Position numbers and translations under genes: made by a program. Under the pieces are notes generated by a model. That model did no database searches and had not been told where the DNA came from. It saw only the letters and a list, made by a program, of their open reading frames with translations. Of a stretch of DNA of 64,000 nt, positions 50,001-60,376 are shown one piece after another. Origin of the DNA: Actinocorallia herbida (GTDB taxonomy: Bacteria; Actinomycetota; Actinomycetes; Streptosporangiales; Streptosporangiaceae); assembly GCF_003751225.1 (NCBI RefSeq), contig NZ_RJKE01000001.1:4960001-5024000 (forward strand), read 5' to 3'. Numbering within the stretch: position 1 is the stretch's first letter; every line of letters begins with the position of its first letter.

Positions 50001-50027
50001 GGACGAGGGACCCTCGGTCCCTCGTCC
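50001..50027 (+). terminator. Terminator after the cyclophilin gene
   Basis: Perfect 12-base arms (GGACGAGGGACC and complement) around the loop CTC, starting 8 bases after the stop and followed by TTC. Confidence 0.75.
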
Positions 50028-50193
50028 TTCCCGCCCCTCGATCGGACACCCGCGGGAACCGGGTGGGGTATAGCGCACAGGGTTCGTGCCCGGCAAGGTG
50101 CCGCCGCGGCGACAACATTGAGGCCTTGTGGTGGTCCGCCGGTGGCGGCATCGTCGTCGTCGTGGGACTGGATCATGCGATGGGCGGGCCGGT

Positions 50194-50925
50194 GTGACGG
50201 GGCCGCTGCTCTCGTTCAGCGAGGTGACCCGTCGATTCGGGACGGTGCGGGCGCTCGACCCCGTGACGCTGACGGTCGGGCGGGGCGAGTTCGTCTCGGT
50301 CATCGGGCCGTCGGGGTGCGGGAAGTCCACGCTGCTGCGGCTCGCGTCCGGGCTGGACGAGGCGTCCTCCGGCGTGGTGGAGACCGCGACGGACGAGGTG
50401 GCCTATGTCTTCCAGGACGCCACCCTGATGCCGTGGCGGACGGTCCGGCGCAATGTGGAACTGCTCGGTGAGCTGTCCGGGGCCGACCGCGAGGACGTGC
50501 GGGTGCGCGCGCAGGCGGCGCTGGAGTCGGTGGGGCTCGCCGACGTCGCCGGGCGGCTGCCCCGGCAGCTGTCCGGCGGGATGCGGATGCGGGCCAGTCT
50601 CGCGCGGGCCCTCGTCATGTCGCCCGCTCTGTTCCTGTTCGACGAGCCGTTCGGCGCGCTGGACGAGATCACGCGGACCCGGCTGAACGTCCAGCTCATG
50701 GACCTGTTCGTGGCACGCGGCTTCGGCGCGCTGTTCGTCACCCACTCCGTCGAGGAGTCGGTGTTCCTGTCGAACCGGGTCGTCGTGATGTCGGCCGGAC
50801 CGGGCCGGATCACCGCCGAGTTCACCGTTCCGTTCGCCTTCCCGCGCCCGGCGGAACTGCGCTACACGGCGGAGTTCACCGGCCTCGCGGGGAAGGTGGC
50901 GCGGGCGCTGGAGGACGCGTCATGA
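50194..50925 (+). CDS. ABC transporter ATPase, NitT/TauT (nitrate/sulfonate/taurine) type
   Basis: A 243-residue ABC ATPase: Walker A GPSGCGKST, Q-loop VFQDATLMPWRT (the PW after the Q-loop is typical of SsuB/TauB-like proteins), signature LSGGMRMRA, Walker B LFLFDEPFGALD and H-loop VTHSVEES. The GTG at 50194 is chosen because it gives the family N-terminus; no strong ribosome site is visible. The stop overlaps the permease ATG (ATGA). First gene of an importer-amidohydrolase operon. Confidence 0.92.
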   Translation: MTGPLLSFSEVTRRFGTVRALDPVTLTVGRGEFVSVIGPSGCGKSTLLRLASGLDEASSGVVETATDEVAYVFQDATLMPWRTVRRNVELLGELSGADREDVRVRAQAALESVGLADVAGRLPRQLSGGMRMRASLARALVMSPALFLFDEPFGALDEITRTRLNVQLMDLFVARGFGALFVTHSVEESVFLSNRVVVMSAGPGRITAEFTVPFAFPRPAELRYTAEFTGLAGKVARALEDAS

Positions 50926-51743
50926 GCGGGCGCCTCGTGGCCGCGCTGGGCCGGGCCCTGCCCCCGCTCGGGGTGTTCGCCCTGATCATCGCCGGCTGGT
51001 ACGCCGTCACCTACGGGGCGCTGGCCGAGGACCGCAGGTTCCTGCTGCCGCCTCCCGACGAGGTCGTCACCGAAGGGTTCCTCGACGAGCGCGTCCGCGA
51101 GGACATCCTGCTGGCGGGCTGGGAGACGCTGAAGGCGGCGCTCATCGGCCTGGCCATCGCGTTCGTCCTCGGCTTCCTGCTCGCGGTGCTCATGGCGCAG
51201 GCGCGCTGGATCGAGCGGTCCCTCTACCCGTGGGTGGTGTTCCTGCAGACGGTCCCGATCCTGGCGATCGTGCCGGTCATCGGCTTCTGGTTCGGCTACG
51301 AGCTGACGGCCCGGGTCGTCGTCTGCGTCATCATCTCGATCTTCCCGCTGGTCATCAACCCGCTCCAAGGCCTGCTCGGCACCGACCGGGGCCTGCACGA
51401 CCTGCTCACCCTCGCGCGCGCCACACCCCTGACCCGGCTGCTGAAGCTCCAGATCCCGGCGGCGCTCCCGCAGGTGTTCGTCGGGCTCCAGACGGCGGCG
51501 GGGCTGTCGATCGTGGGCGCGGTCGTCGGCGACTTCTTCTTCGGCAGGGGCGCCATCGGGCTCGGGCTACTGCTGTCCCGCTACAGCGGGCGGCTCCAGT
51601 CGGCCGAGATGCTGGCGACGGTCTTCGCCGCGGCCTTCCTCGGGGTCGTCGTCTTCTGGGTCTTCGGCGCCCTGGGCCGCGGGGTCGTGGGCGGCTGGTC
51701 GGAGGCCTGGGGCGCGGGCGACCGGGCGGCCCGTGGGTCCTGA
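50922..51743 (+). CDS. ABC transporter permease, NitT/TauT type
   Basis: A 273-residue inner-membrane permease with about six helices and the BPD_transp_1 EAA-like loop LTLARATPLTRLLKLQIPAALPQVFVGLQTAAGLS. Overlaps the ATPase gene by four bases. Works with the ATPase and the lipoprotein at 51803; homodimer expected. Confidence 0.93.
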   Translation: MSGRLVAALGRALPPLGVFALIIAGWYAVTYGALAEDRRFLLPPPDEVVTEGFLDERVREDILLAGWETLKAALIGLAIAFVLGFLLAVLMAQARWIERSLYPWVVFLQTVPILAIVPVIGFWFGYELTARVVVCVIISIFPLVINPLQGLLGTDRGLHDLLTLARATPLTRLLKLQIPAALPQVFVGLQTAAGLSIVGAVVGDFFFGRGAIGLGLLLSRYSGRLQSAEMLATVFAAAFLGVVVFWVFGALGRGVVGGWSEAWGAGDRAARGS

Positions 51744-51802
51744 CCGGCGGCTCTCCCTTCAGCTCTCTCGGCATCTCCCCATCCCCTTGAAAAGGACGAG
51801 CC

Positions 51803-52951
51803 ATGTCCAGCCTCCCCTCCCATCGCGTCCTGGGCGCCACGGCCCTCGCCGCCTCCCTCACCCTCCTCGCCGCGTGCGGTGGCGAGCAGGCCACCGAGTC
51901 GGCGCCCCGCTCCGGCGTCCTGTCCGGCGTGTGCCCCGCGACCGTCGTCATCCAGACGGACTGGGAACCGGAGGCCGAGCACGGCGGGCTCTACCGGCTT
52001 CTCGGCGACGACCACACCGCCGATGTGGAGGCCAAGTCCGTCAGGGGGCCGCTTCTGGCGTCCGGGGCGGACACCGGGGTGGACGTCGAGCTCCGCATCG
52101 GCGGCGCCCCGGTCGGCTACCAGACGGCCCAGCCCCTGCTCTACCAGGACAAGGACATCCTTCTCGGGTACGGCCGGGTGTCGGAACACCTGGTGACCCA
52201 GAAGGACACCCCCGTCGTCTCGGTCTTCGCCCAGTTGGAGAAGAGCCCGTACGCCGTCTACTGGGATCCGGCCACCTACCCCGCCGCCAAGACGATCGCC
52301 GACCTCAAGAAGGACAAGGTCAAGATCCTCTTCGGCGCGGAGGCCACCGTCTGGCAGGAGTACCTCGTCGGCGCCGGCCTCGTCGACAAGGCGCAGGTCG
52401 ACCAGAGCGACTCGCCCAAGCCCGCGACGTTCGTCGCGGAGGGGGGCAAGGTCGCGGAGACGGGCTTCATCACCGCCGAGCCCTACATGTACGAGGTCGA
52501 GACGGAGGCCTGGGGCAAGCCCGTCGTCGGCCAGCTCATCCACGACACCGGCTTCCCCGAGTACTTCCAGTCGGTGGTCGTGCGCGAGGAGGACGTCACC
52601 AAGGAGAAGGACTGCCTCACGAAGCTGGTCCCGATCCTCCAGCAGGCCCAGGTCGACTACATCACCGACCCGGCCGCCACCAACGAGCTGATCACCGAGC
52701 TCGTCGAGGAGTACCGGACGAGCTGGACCTACACTTCGGGCCAGGCCGAGGCCGCGGTCAAGGCCCAGGTCGACCTCGGCCTCGTCGGCAACGGCGACGA
52801 CGCCACGCTCGGAAACTACGACCTCGAGCGCGTGCAGACCCTCATCGATCTGATCGGCGAGTACGCGCCCGACGCCGACATCACGGGCATCACCCCCGAC
52901 GACCTCGTCACCAACGAGTTCATCGACCCCGCGATCGGCCTCAAGCCCTGA
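51803..52951 (+). CDS. ABC transporter substrate-binding lipoprotein (NMT1/SsuA-like)
   Basis: A 382-residue periplasmic-type binding protein anchored as a lipoprotein: lipobox LLAAC with lipidated Cys near residue 25. The mature start VVIQTDWEPEAEHGGLYRLLG is the hallmark of NMT1/THI5-like binding proteins, which carry pyrimidines, sulfonates and related heterocycles. AAAAGGACGAG precedes the ATG. It completes the importer encoded just upstream. Confidence 0.92.
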   Translation: MSSLPSHRVLGATALAASLTLLAACGGEQATESAPRSGVLSGVCPATVVIQTDWEPEAEHGGLYRLLGDDHTADVEAKSVRGPLLASGADTGVDVELRIGGAPVGYQTAQPLLYQDKDILLGYGRVSEHLVTQKDTPVVSVFAQLEKSPYAVYWDPATYPAAKTIADLKKDKVKILFGAEATVWQEYLVGAGLVDKAQVDQSDSPKPATFVAEGGKVAETGFITAEPYMYEVETEAWGKPVVGQLIHDTGFPEYFQSVVVREEDVTKEKDCLTKLVPILQQAQVDYITDPAATNELITELVEEYRTSWTYTSGQAEAAVKAQVDLGLVGNGDDATLGNYDLERVQTLIDLIGEYAPDADITGITPDDLVTNEFIDPAIGLKP

Positions 52952-53009
52952 TCCGGCCAGGCGCGGAACCCCCTCCGCGCCCGCGAAGCCGACCCACCGG
53001 GAGGAACCC

Positions 53010-54419
53010 TTGCCGAACGCCCGCACCGCCGCCGACCGTGTGCCGCGTGAGGAGGTCCTGGTCCGGGCCGCGTGGGTCCTGACGGTCGGGCCCGGCGGCG
53101 AGATCGAAGACGGCGCCGTCCATGTACGCGACGGCCGGATCGTCGAGGTGGGCGGGTACCGGGAGCTGCGCGGGCGGCTGCCCGGCCTGCCGGTCGAGGG
53201 CGACGGGACGGGCCTGCTGATCCCCGGCCTGGTCAACACGCACACGCATCTGTCGGAGGCGCTGGCGACCGGGATGGGGTCGGAACTGACGCTGTTCGAG
53301 TGGGGCGAGCGGATCGTCGGGCCGCTCGGGTCGGTGCTGACCGCAGAGGACGCCCGCGAGGGCACCCGGCTGCGCGCGGTCGAGATGCTGCTGTCCGGGG
53401 TGACGACGGTCAACGACATGTTCGTCCACGGCAATCCCGACGACCTGGCGAGTGTCGGGGTCGTCGCGGGGCTGGAGGAGGCGAGCCTGCGCGGCGTCGT
53501 GTCGTTCGGCGCCGAGGACGCCGCGATCCCCGGCGCCCCGCCCTGGGCGGACGTCGACCGGGTCATGGCCGAGCAGGACGCCCTCGCGCAAGCGTGCGCG
53601 GCCGCCGAACTCGTCTCCTTCCGGTACGGGATCGGCACCCTGCTCGGGCAGAGCGACGCGCTGCTGGAGGCGGGCGCCGACGTCTGCCGGGACCGCGGCT
53701 GGGCCGTGCACACCCACCTGGCCGAGGTGCGCGAGGAACTTGTGGCCGCCGCGCAGCGGTGGGGCCGCCGGACGATCCCGCACGCCCTCGCCCTCGGCCT
53801 GTTCGACCGGCCGCTGATCGCCGGGCACGGGGTGTGGGTCACCGAGGCCGACATCGAGATCCTCGCCGCGCACGAGGTCGCGATCGCACACAACCCCGTC
53901 GCCAACATGATCCTCGGCTCGGGCGTCTGTCCCGTGCCGCGGCTGCGCTCCGCCGGGATCTCGGTCGGCATCGGCACCGACGGCGCGGCCTCCAACGACG
54001 GCCAGGACATGCTCCAGGCCGTCAAGGCCGCGGCGCTCCTGCAGAAGGTCCACGCGCTGGACCCTTCAGTCATCGACGCCCCGACGGTCCTGCGGATGGC
54101 CACCCTGGACGGCGCCCGCGCGCTCGGCCTCGACCACCTCGTCGGGTCCCTGGAACCCGGCAAACGCGCCGACCTCGTGCTGCTCCAGGACTCCGTGTGC
54201 GTCTCGGTCCTGCACGATCCGTGCGGCCAGCTCGTCTACGGCGCGTCCCCCCGCGCGGTCCGCTCGGTGTGGGTGGACGGCCGCCGCGTCGTGGCCGACC
54301 ACGCGTGCACCACCGTGGACGAGGCGGAACAGATCGCGCGGAGCCGCGCCCTCGCCGCCCGCCTCGCCCAGGCCTCCGGCCTGCACGAGTCGGGCTTCTC
54401 CCGACTGGGCTCCACCTGA
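53010..54419 (+). CDS. Metal-dependent amidohydrolase (TrzN/AtzA/SAH-deaminase group)
   Basis: A 469-residue amidohydrolase. Metal ligands are HxH in NTHTHLSE (about residues 75-82), His in HTHLAEVRE (near 234) and AGHGVW (near 271), and Asp in GTDGAASND (near 323). The TTG start is supported by GGGAGGA six bases upstream. The group deaminates or dechlorinates N-heterocycles such as S-adenosylhomocysteine, guanine, cytosine or triazines. Placement behind an NMT1-type importer suggests the imported compound is its substrate, so the operon probably scavenges a heterocycle for nitrogen; identity unknown. Confidence 0.9.
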   Translation: MPNARTAADRVPREEVLVRAAWVLTVGPGGEIEDGAVHVRDGRIVEVGGYRELRGRLPGLPVEGDGTGLLIPGLVNTHTHLSEALATGMGSELTLFEWGERIVGPLGSVLTAEDAREGTRLRAVEMLLSGVTTVNDMFVHGNPDDLASVGVVAGLEEASLRGVVSFGAEDAAIPGAPPWADVDRVMAEQDALAQACAAAELVSFRYGIGTLLGQSDALLEAGADVCRDRGWAVHTHLAEVREELVAAAQRWGRRTIPHALALGLFDRPLIAGHGVWVTEADIEILAAHEVAIAHNPVANMILGSGVCPVPRLRSAGISVGIGTDGAASNDGQDMLQAVKAAALLQKVHALDPSVIDAPTVLRMATLDGARALGLDHLVGSLEPGKRADLVLLQDSVCVSVLHDPCGQLVYGASPRAVRSVWVDGRRVVADHACTTVDEAEQIARSRALAARLAQASGLHESGFSRLGST

Positions 54420-54468
54420 CGAGCGCCACGCGCGACTTGCCCCGTGACGGTGCGGCCGCCGCGCGGTC

Positions 54469-56004
<1,536 letters not shown>

Positions 56005-56050
56005 GGATCGGCCTTTCTTCGCTAGGGTGGGAGGGCGGGCGGCGCGGCGC

Positions 56051-56437
56051 TCAGTCGGCGAGGGCCTCGCGGAAGCGGCTGATGTGGGCGCGCTGGGCGG
56101 AGTCCAGGTACTCCTCGATCCGGGTGACGCGGCCGTCCTTGACCTGCACGTAGATGGCGACGTTGAGCCCGAAGTCCCGTCCGTCCGGAAGGCCCACGTG
56201 CAGGATGTGCTGCTGGAGGACGCCGTCACCGGTGTCGGCCTGGCGGAGGATCTCGTAGCGGAGGTGCCGGGCGATCCGCTGGAGCCCGCCGAGCACCATG
56301 AGGTTCTCCTCGACGGTCTGCTCGACGAGGTCGTCGTTGTGCCAGATGACCGCGTCGGGGGCGTACAGCGCGCGCACGGCGTCGATGTCCCCGGACTCGA
56401 TCGCCGCGAAGAACGCGGCGGCGGTGGCTCGGCTCAT
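56051..56437 (-). CDS. NTF2-like (SnoaL-type) small protein
   Basis: A 128-residue NTF2-fold protein: helical start ATAAAFFAAIESGDIDAVRALY, APDAVIWHNDD and GRVTRIEEYLDSAQ are typical. AGAAAGGA precedes the ATG. It sits between hydrolase and ligase genes in the catabolic operon and may act as an isomerase or dehydratase there; no family-specific catalytic residues identified. Confidence 0.85.
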   Translation of the reverse strand: MSRATAAAFFAAIESGDIDAVRALYAPDAVIWHNDDLVEQTVEENLMVLGGLQRIARHLRYEILRQADTGDGVLQQHILHVGLPDGRDFGLNVAIYVQVKDGRVTRIEEYLDSAQRAHISRFREALAD

Positions 56438-56507
56438 GGGGTTCCTTTCTGCGGGGGTCCCGCCGCCCGGTGGACGCCGAGGGGCGTCCACCGGGATGAC
56501 GGACGGA

Positions 56508-57689
56508 TCAGGCCGTGCTCTCGGGCGCCCAGCCGCGTTCGGCGAGCCACCGGCCGATCACCGAGACGGCTTCCCTGAGCTGCGGCCGCTGGTCCGGGCC
56601 GAGGTAGTAGTGGGTGGCGCCGGCGACCTCGTGGAAGGTCTTGTCGGCCTGGGTGAACCCGTCGAAGAGGCGGCGGGTGTGGCTGGGGGTGCAGGCGTCG
56701 TCGGCGGAGTTGCCGATGACCAGGACCGGCACGGTGACGTCGGCGGCGGCCTTCGGCGCGTCGCCGCGGGCGTCGTCGTAGCTCCACTGCGACAGCCAGC
56801 TGCGCAGGCTGGTGTAGCGGGCGAGCCCGACGGTGCTGTTGTTCACCACCTGCGGGTCGCCGAGGTAGCAGGTGCCGGGCTCGCGGTCGTTGGGGTCGAC
56901 GGCCGGATCGAGCCAGCGCGGGTCGGCCATCGTGCCGTGGACGACGAACGCGTGCTCGTCCAGCGGCCGCCCGGCCTCCCGGAGCGCGGCGAGCTCGGCC
57001 TTGACCCAGGCGGTGATCCTGCGGTTGCGGGCGATCTGCGCCTCCCGGTACCGCTGGAGGAACTCCTCGGTGTACGGCGGCTGGTTGGGGTTCTCCGGGT
57101 CGTAGAGGTCGAGTTCCCGGTCCCGCTTGGACGGGTCGGCCTCATCCAGGATGGAGGGGTCGATCCACTCGGTGAGGGTGCCGTGGCGGGAGACGTGGGC
57201 GGCCAGCAGCATCAGCCCGTCGGCCGGGGTGAGGCCGAGGGCCGTCAGGTCGGGGAGGTCCCCGGCGGGGGTGGCGGTGATGGTCGGCTTCTCGGCCTGC
57301 TGCTGGTAGAAGACCGACAGGGAACCGCCGCCGCTCCAGCCCGCGAGGACCACGTTGCGGTAGCCGAGTTCCTTCTTGGCGTGCGCGACGCAGGCGCCGA
57401 GGTCCTCGACGACCTTCTCCATGATGAGCGCCGAGTCGACGCCGCGGTAGCGGCTGTTGCAGTAGATGACGTGGTGCCCCGCCCGCGCCAGGGCGGGGGT
57501 GATCGGGAGGTAGGCGCCGCCGCCGATCGGGTGCATGAACACCACGACGGTGTCCGACTCGGTCTCGGGCTTCAGGAGCTGGGCCTCCAGGACGACGTTC
57601 GCGCCGCCGCCTCCGTAGGTGTCGCGGGCCGAAGAGGAGTCGGGGAAGACGACGATGAAGGGGGTGCGCTGGTAGGGCACTGAAGTCAC
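56508..57689 (-). CDS. Alpha/beta hydrolase
   Basis: A 393-residue alpha/beta hydrolase: VFMHPIGGG oxyanion loop, VLAGWSGGGSLSVF elbow (Ser near residue 124), the acid in GNSADDACTP, and the His in GATHYYLGP. The GTG start overlaps the stop of the cupin gene upstream (GTGA), so the two are coupled. Next to a ring-cleavage-type dioxygenase it could hydrolyse the opened product or an ester precursor. Confidence 0.85.
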   Translation of the reverse strand: MTSVPYQRTPFIVVFPDSSSARDTYGGGGANVVLEAQLLKPETESDTVVVFMHPIGGGAYLPITPALARAGHHVIYCNSRYRGVDSALIMEKVVEDLGACVAHAKKELGYRNVVLAGWSGGGSLSVFYQQQAEKPTITATPAGDLPDLTALGLTPADGLMLLAAHVSRHGTLTEWIDPSILDEADPSKRDRELDLYDPENPNQPPYTEEFLQRYREAQIARNRRITAWVKAELAALREAGRPLDEHAFVVHGTMADPRWLDPAVDPNDREPGTCYLGDPQVVNNSTVGLARYTSLRSWLSQWSYDDARGDAPKAAADVTVPVLVIGNSADDACTPSHTRRLFDGFTQADKTFHEVAGATHYYLGPDQRPQLREAVSVIGRWLAERGWAPESTA

Positions 57690-58783
57690 GCGGGGCCTCC
57701 GGCGGCGTGGGAGAAGGCGGGGTGGACGGTGAGGGGGCGGCGCACGTCGATCGACATGACCTCCCACTCGATGCGGTCGTAGTCGGGGAACTTGCGGCGG
57801 GCGCGCTCGCGGGCCCGCTCCGGGGGACCGTGGTGGATGCCCTGCGGGGCGTGGCTGATCAGGCCGGGCGGCATGTCGATGCCGAAGAGCGAGCCGCCGT
57901 GGAACAGGGCGACCTCGTCGTAGTCGACGTTGCGGTGGTACCAGGGCATCCGCTCGGCGCCGGGCCTCATCTCGGCGCCGCGCGGCAGGAAGTTCAGCAC
58001 GACGACGCCCTCGGCCTGCAGGAACAGGTGGACGGTCGGGGGCAGGTGGATCGATTCCGAGGTGATCGGGTTGTAGTCGCGGATGTTGAGCTTGAAGGGG
58101 AAGTAGTCGCCCTTCCAGCCCTCGACGTCGCACGGGTTGTGGTCGTAGACCAGCCAGCCGGTCTGCTCGCCGGAGGTCAGCCGCACACGCCACTCGGGGC
58201 CGCCGTCGGTCAGGACCTCCGGCTCCGGCACGAAGACCGTGGACGGGTCGAACGGGAAGTGCCGACCGAGGACGCCCGGTTTGGGGACGGTCAGCTCGTC
58301 CCTGGTCTCGACGATGAGGAACGCGCCGGCGGTGCTGTCGGCGTCGGGGATCTGACGGTAGGTGACGGCCTTGGGCAGCAGGACCCAGTCACCGGGCTCG
58401 TAGGGGATGGCGCCGAACTCGGTCTGGAACACGCCGGTGCCGCGGTGCACGAAGAACAGTTCGTCGCCGGAGACGTTGCGCGCGAAGAACGGCATGGGGG
58501 CGCTGCGGCGGCTCAGCAGGAAGCGGACGTCGGCGTTGGACAGCAACGGCACCGGGGCGCCTTCGGGGTCCGTCAGGTCGGTGGGCTCCAGGTCGCCGAC
58601 CAGGGCGTCGGTCGGGCGGATCGGCCCCTCGTACCGGTAGGCGGTGGGGTCGTTGCGCCGGTAGAGCTGCGCCTGACGGCCCACGAAGCCCATCCGGCCG
58701 AGCTCGTCGTCCTTGAGCCCGTCGAGGTCCCGGTGGACATGGCGCGGGGTGGTCCCCTTGCGGAACTGGATGAAGGATTCCAC
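57686..58783 (-). CDS. Homogentisate 1,2-dioxygenase-like bicupin
   Basis: A 365-residue protein of the homogentisate dioxygenase fold. It has the characteristic N-terminus (FIQFRKG, then HVHRDLDG), DELFFVHRGTG in the first cupin, and PWYHRNVDYDEVALFHGG and GIHHGPPE in the second. These correspond to the His, acidic and His iron ligands, although Glu lies one position further from the first His than in true HmgA. It is also shorter than HmgA (about 430-445 residues). Probably an Fe(II) ring-cleavage enzyme for a related dihydroxy-aromatic acid; coupled to the hydrolase downstream. Confidence 0.85.
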   Translation of the reverse strand: MESFIQFRKGTTPRHVHRDLDGLKDDELGRMGFVGRQAQLYRRNDPTAYRYEGPIRPTDALVGDLEPTDLTDPEGAPVPLLSNADVRFLLSRRSAPMPFFARNVSGDELFFVHRGTGVFQTEFGAIPYEPGDWVLLPKAVTYRQIPDADSTAGAFLIVETRDELTVPKPGVLGRHFPFDPSTVFVPEPEVLTDGGPEWRVRLTSGEQTGWLVYDHNPCDVEGWKGDYFPFKLNIRDYNPITSESIHLPPTVHLFLQAEGVVVLNFLPRGAEMRPGAERMPWYHRNVDYDEVALFHGGSLFGIDMPPGLISHAPQGIHHGPPERARERARRKFPDYDRIEWEVMSIDVRRPLTVHPAFSHAAGGPA

Positions 58784-58815
58784 GTGATCTCCTCGAGAAG
58801 CGGGTGGAGGGAGGT

Positions 58816-60336
58816 TCAGGAACGGGCCGCGGGGTCGGCCAGGGCGCGTTCCCGCAGGGCGGGTTTGATCACCTTTCCGGACATGGTCCGGGGCAGGGTG
58901 TCACGTTCCACCACGACGGCGCGCGGGACCTTGTAGTCCGACAGCTCGGCGCGGACGGCGGCGAGCACGTCCTCGGCGGTGATCCGGTCGGGGTCCGCGT
59001 CGACGAACGCGACGCCGACCTCGCCCCAGCGCGGGTCGGGGCGGGCCACGACCGCGGCCGCGGCGACGCCGGGGATGCCGCCGATGACGCGTTCGACCTC
59101 GGCGGGGTAGACGTTGAGCCCTCCGGAGACGAACATGTCCTTCTTGCGGTCGACGATGCGCAGGTAGCCGTCGGCGTCGCGGGCGGCCAGGTCGCCGGTG
59201 TGCAGCCAGCCGCCGGCCAGGGCCCTGCGGGTCTCGGCCTCGTCGCGCCAGTACCCGGCCATCACCTCGGGGCCGCGGATGAGCAGTTCGCCCACCTCGT
59301 CGGTCTCGCAGTCCCGGCCGTCGTCGGCGACGATCCTGACCCGGGTGCCCATCAGCGGACGTCCGATGGAGCCGCTCCGGGTGATGGCGTCCGCGGGCGG
59401 CAGCATGATGCCCGAGCCGCTGGACTCGGTGCAGCCGTATCCCTGGCCGAGGGTGATCCCGCGCGCCTGCCAGGCCCTCAGCTGGCCGGGCGGCACGGGG
59501 CCCGCGCCGGCGCGGGCGAGGCGCAGCCCGCCGAAGTCGCGGTCGTCGATGCCGGGGACCTCGGCCATGGCCGCCCAGAGCGGCACCGGGCCGTAGAACA
59601 CGGTGATGTCCGTACTGAGCCTTTCGACGGTCTCGACGGGGTCGAACTGGGGGGCCAGCACGAGGGTGCCGCCCGCGTGCGCGATCGGCGCCCAGACGGT
59701 GAGGACGCTCCCGGTGAACGACAGGGAGGTCGGCAGGTAGGACCGGTCGTCCCAGGTGAGCCCGTCGGCGAGGCCGTTCTTCATCGCCAGGGCCGACACG
59801 TTCCCGTGCGTGATCATGGCGGCCTTGGGGCGTCCGGTGGTGCCGGAGGTGAAGCAGAGGTAGGCGATCTCCTCCTCCCCCGGCACCTGTTCGGGGTCCG
59901 GGGCGCCGGCCGCCACCAGGTCCGCGAACGGGCGGAACCCCTCCCGGACTTCGCCCACCGTGACGACGGTCAGGTCCGGAAGGCCCTCGGCCGCGGTCGC
60001 CGCGCGCTCGGCGTGGGCGTCGTCGACGACGAGGAGACGGCATCCGGAGTGCTCCAGCGTGAAGCGCAGTTCCGCCGCCGTCATCCGCACGTTCAGCGGA
60101 ACGGCCACCGCGCGGATCTTCCCGGCGGCGATCGCCGTCTGGCACCATTCCGGGCGGTTGTCGGAGAAGATTCCGACGCGCTCCCCTGCGGTGATGCCCG
60201 CACGGGCCAGGCCTTCGGCGATCTCGTTGGTGGCCCGGTCGAGCTCGCGCCAGGTCCAGCTCTCCTCGCCGCATCGGAGCGCGATTCCGTCGGGCCGCCA
60301 GACGGCCCAGAACCGCACGGCTGCGGGCATGCTCAT
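58816..60336 (-). CDS. AMP-forming acyl-CoA ligase (second copy)
   Basis: A 506-residue ANL ligase: FTSGTTGRPKAAMITHGN, YGCTESSGSG, WLHTGDLAARD, DRKKDMFVSGGLNVYPAEVE and the C-terminal Lys in RTMSGKVIKPAL. It lies 32 bases downstream of the cupin gene's start and 40 bases after the acyl-CoA dehydrogenase stop, within the same operon. It differs clearly from the 54469 ligase, so the two probably activate different acids. Confidence 0.93.
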   Translation of the reverse strand: MSMPAAVRFWAVWRPDGIALRCGEESWTWRELDRATNEIAEGLARAGITAGERVGIFSDNRPEWCQTAIAAGKIRAVAVPLNVRMTAAELRFTLEHSGCRLLVVDDAHAERAATAAEGLPDLTVVTVGEVREGFRPFADLVAAGAPDPEQVPGEEEIAYLCFTSGTTGRPKAAMITHGNVSALAMKNGLADGLTWDDRSYLPTSLSFTGSVLTVWAPIAHAGGTLVLAPQFDPVETVERLSTDITVFYGPVPLWAAMAEVPGIDDRDFGGLRLARAGAGPVPPGQLRAWQARGITLGQGYGCTESSGSGIMLPPADAITRSGSIGRPLMGTRVRIVADDGRDCETDEVGELLIRGPEVMAGYWRDEAETRRALAGGWLHTGDLAARDADGYLRIVDRKKDMFVSGGLNVYPAEVERVIGGIPGVAAAAVVARPDPRWGEVGVAFVDADPDRITAEDVLAAVRAELSDYKVPRAVVVERDTLPRTMSGKVIKPALRERALADPAARS

Positions 60337-60376
60337 TGCGCACTCCAGGGGTGGTCGTGAGGAAGCGCGATCGGGG

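Noticed and set aside
58901-60343. Overlapping minus-strand frame inside the second CoA ligase
   Set aside because: Out-of-frame shadow of a complete ANL enzyme.
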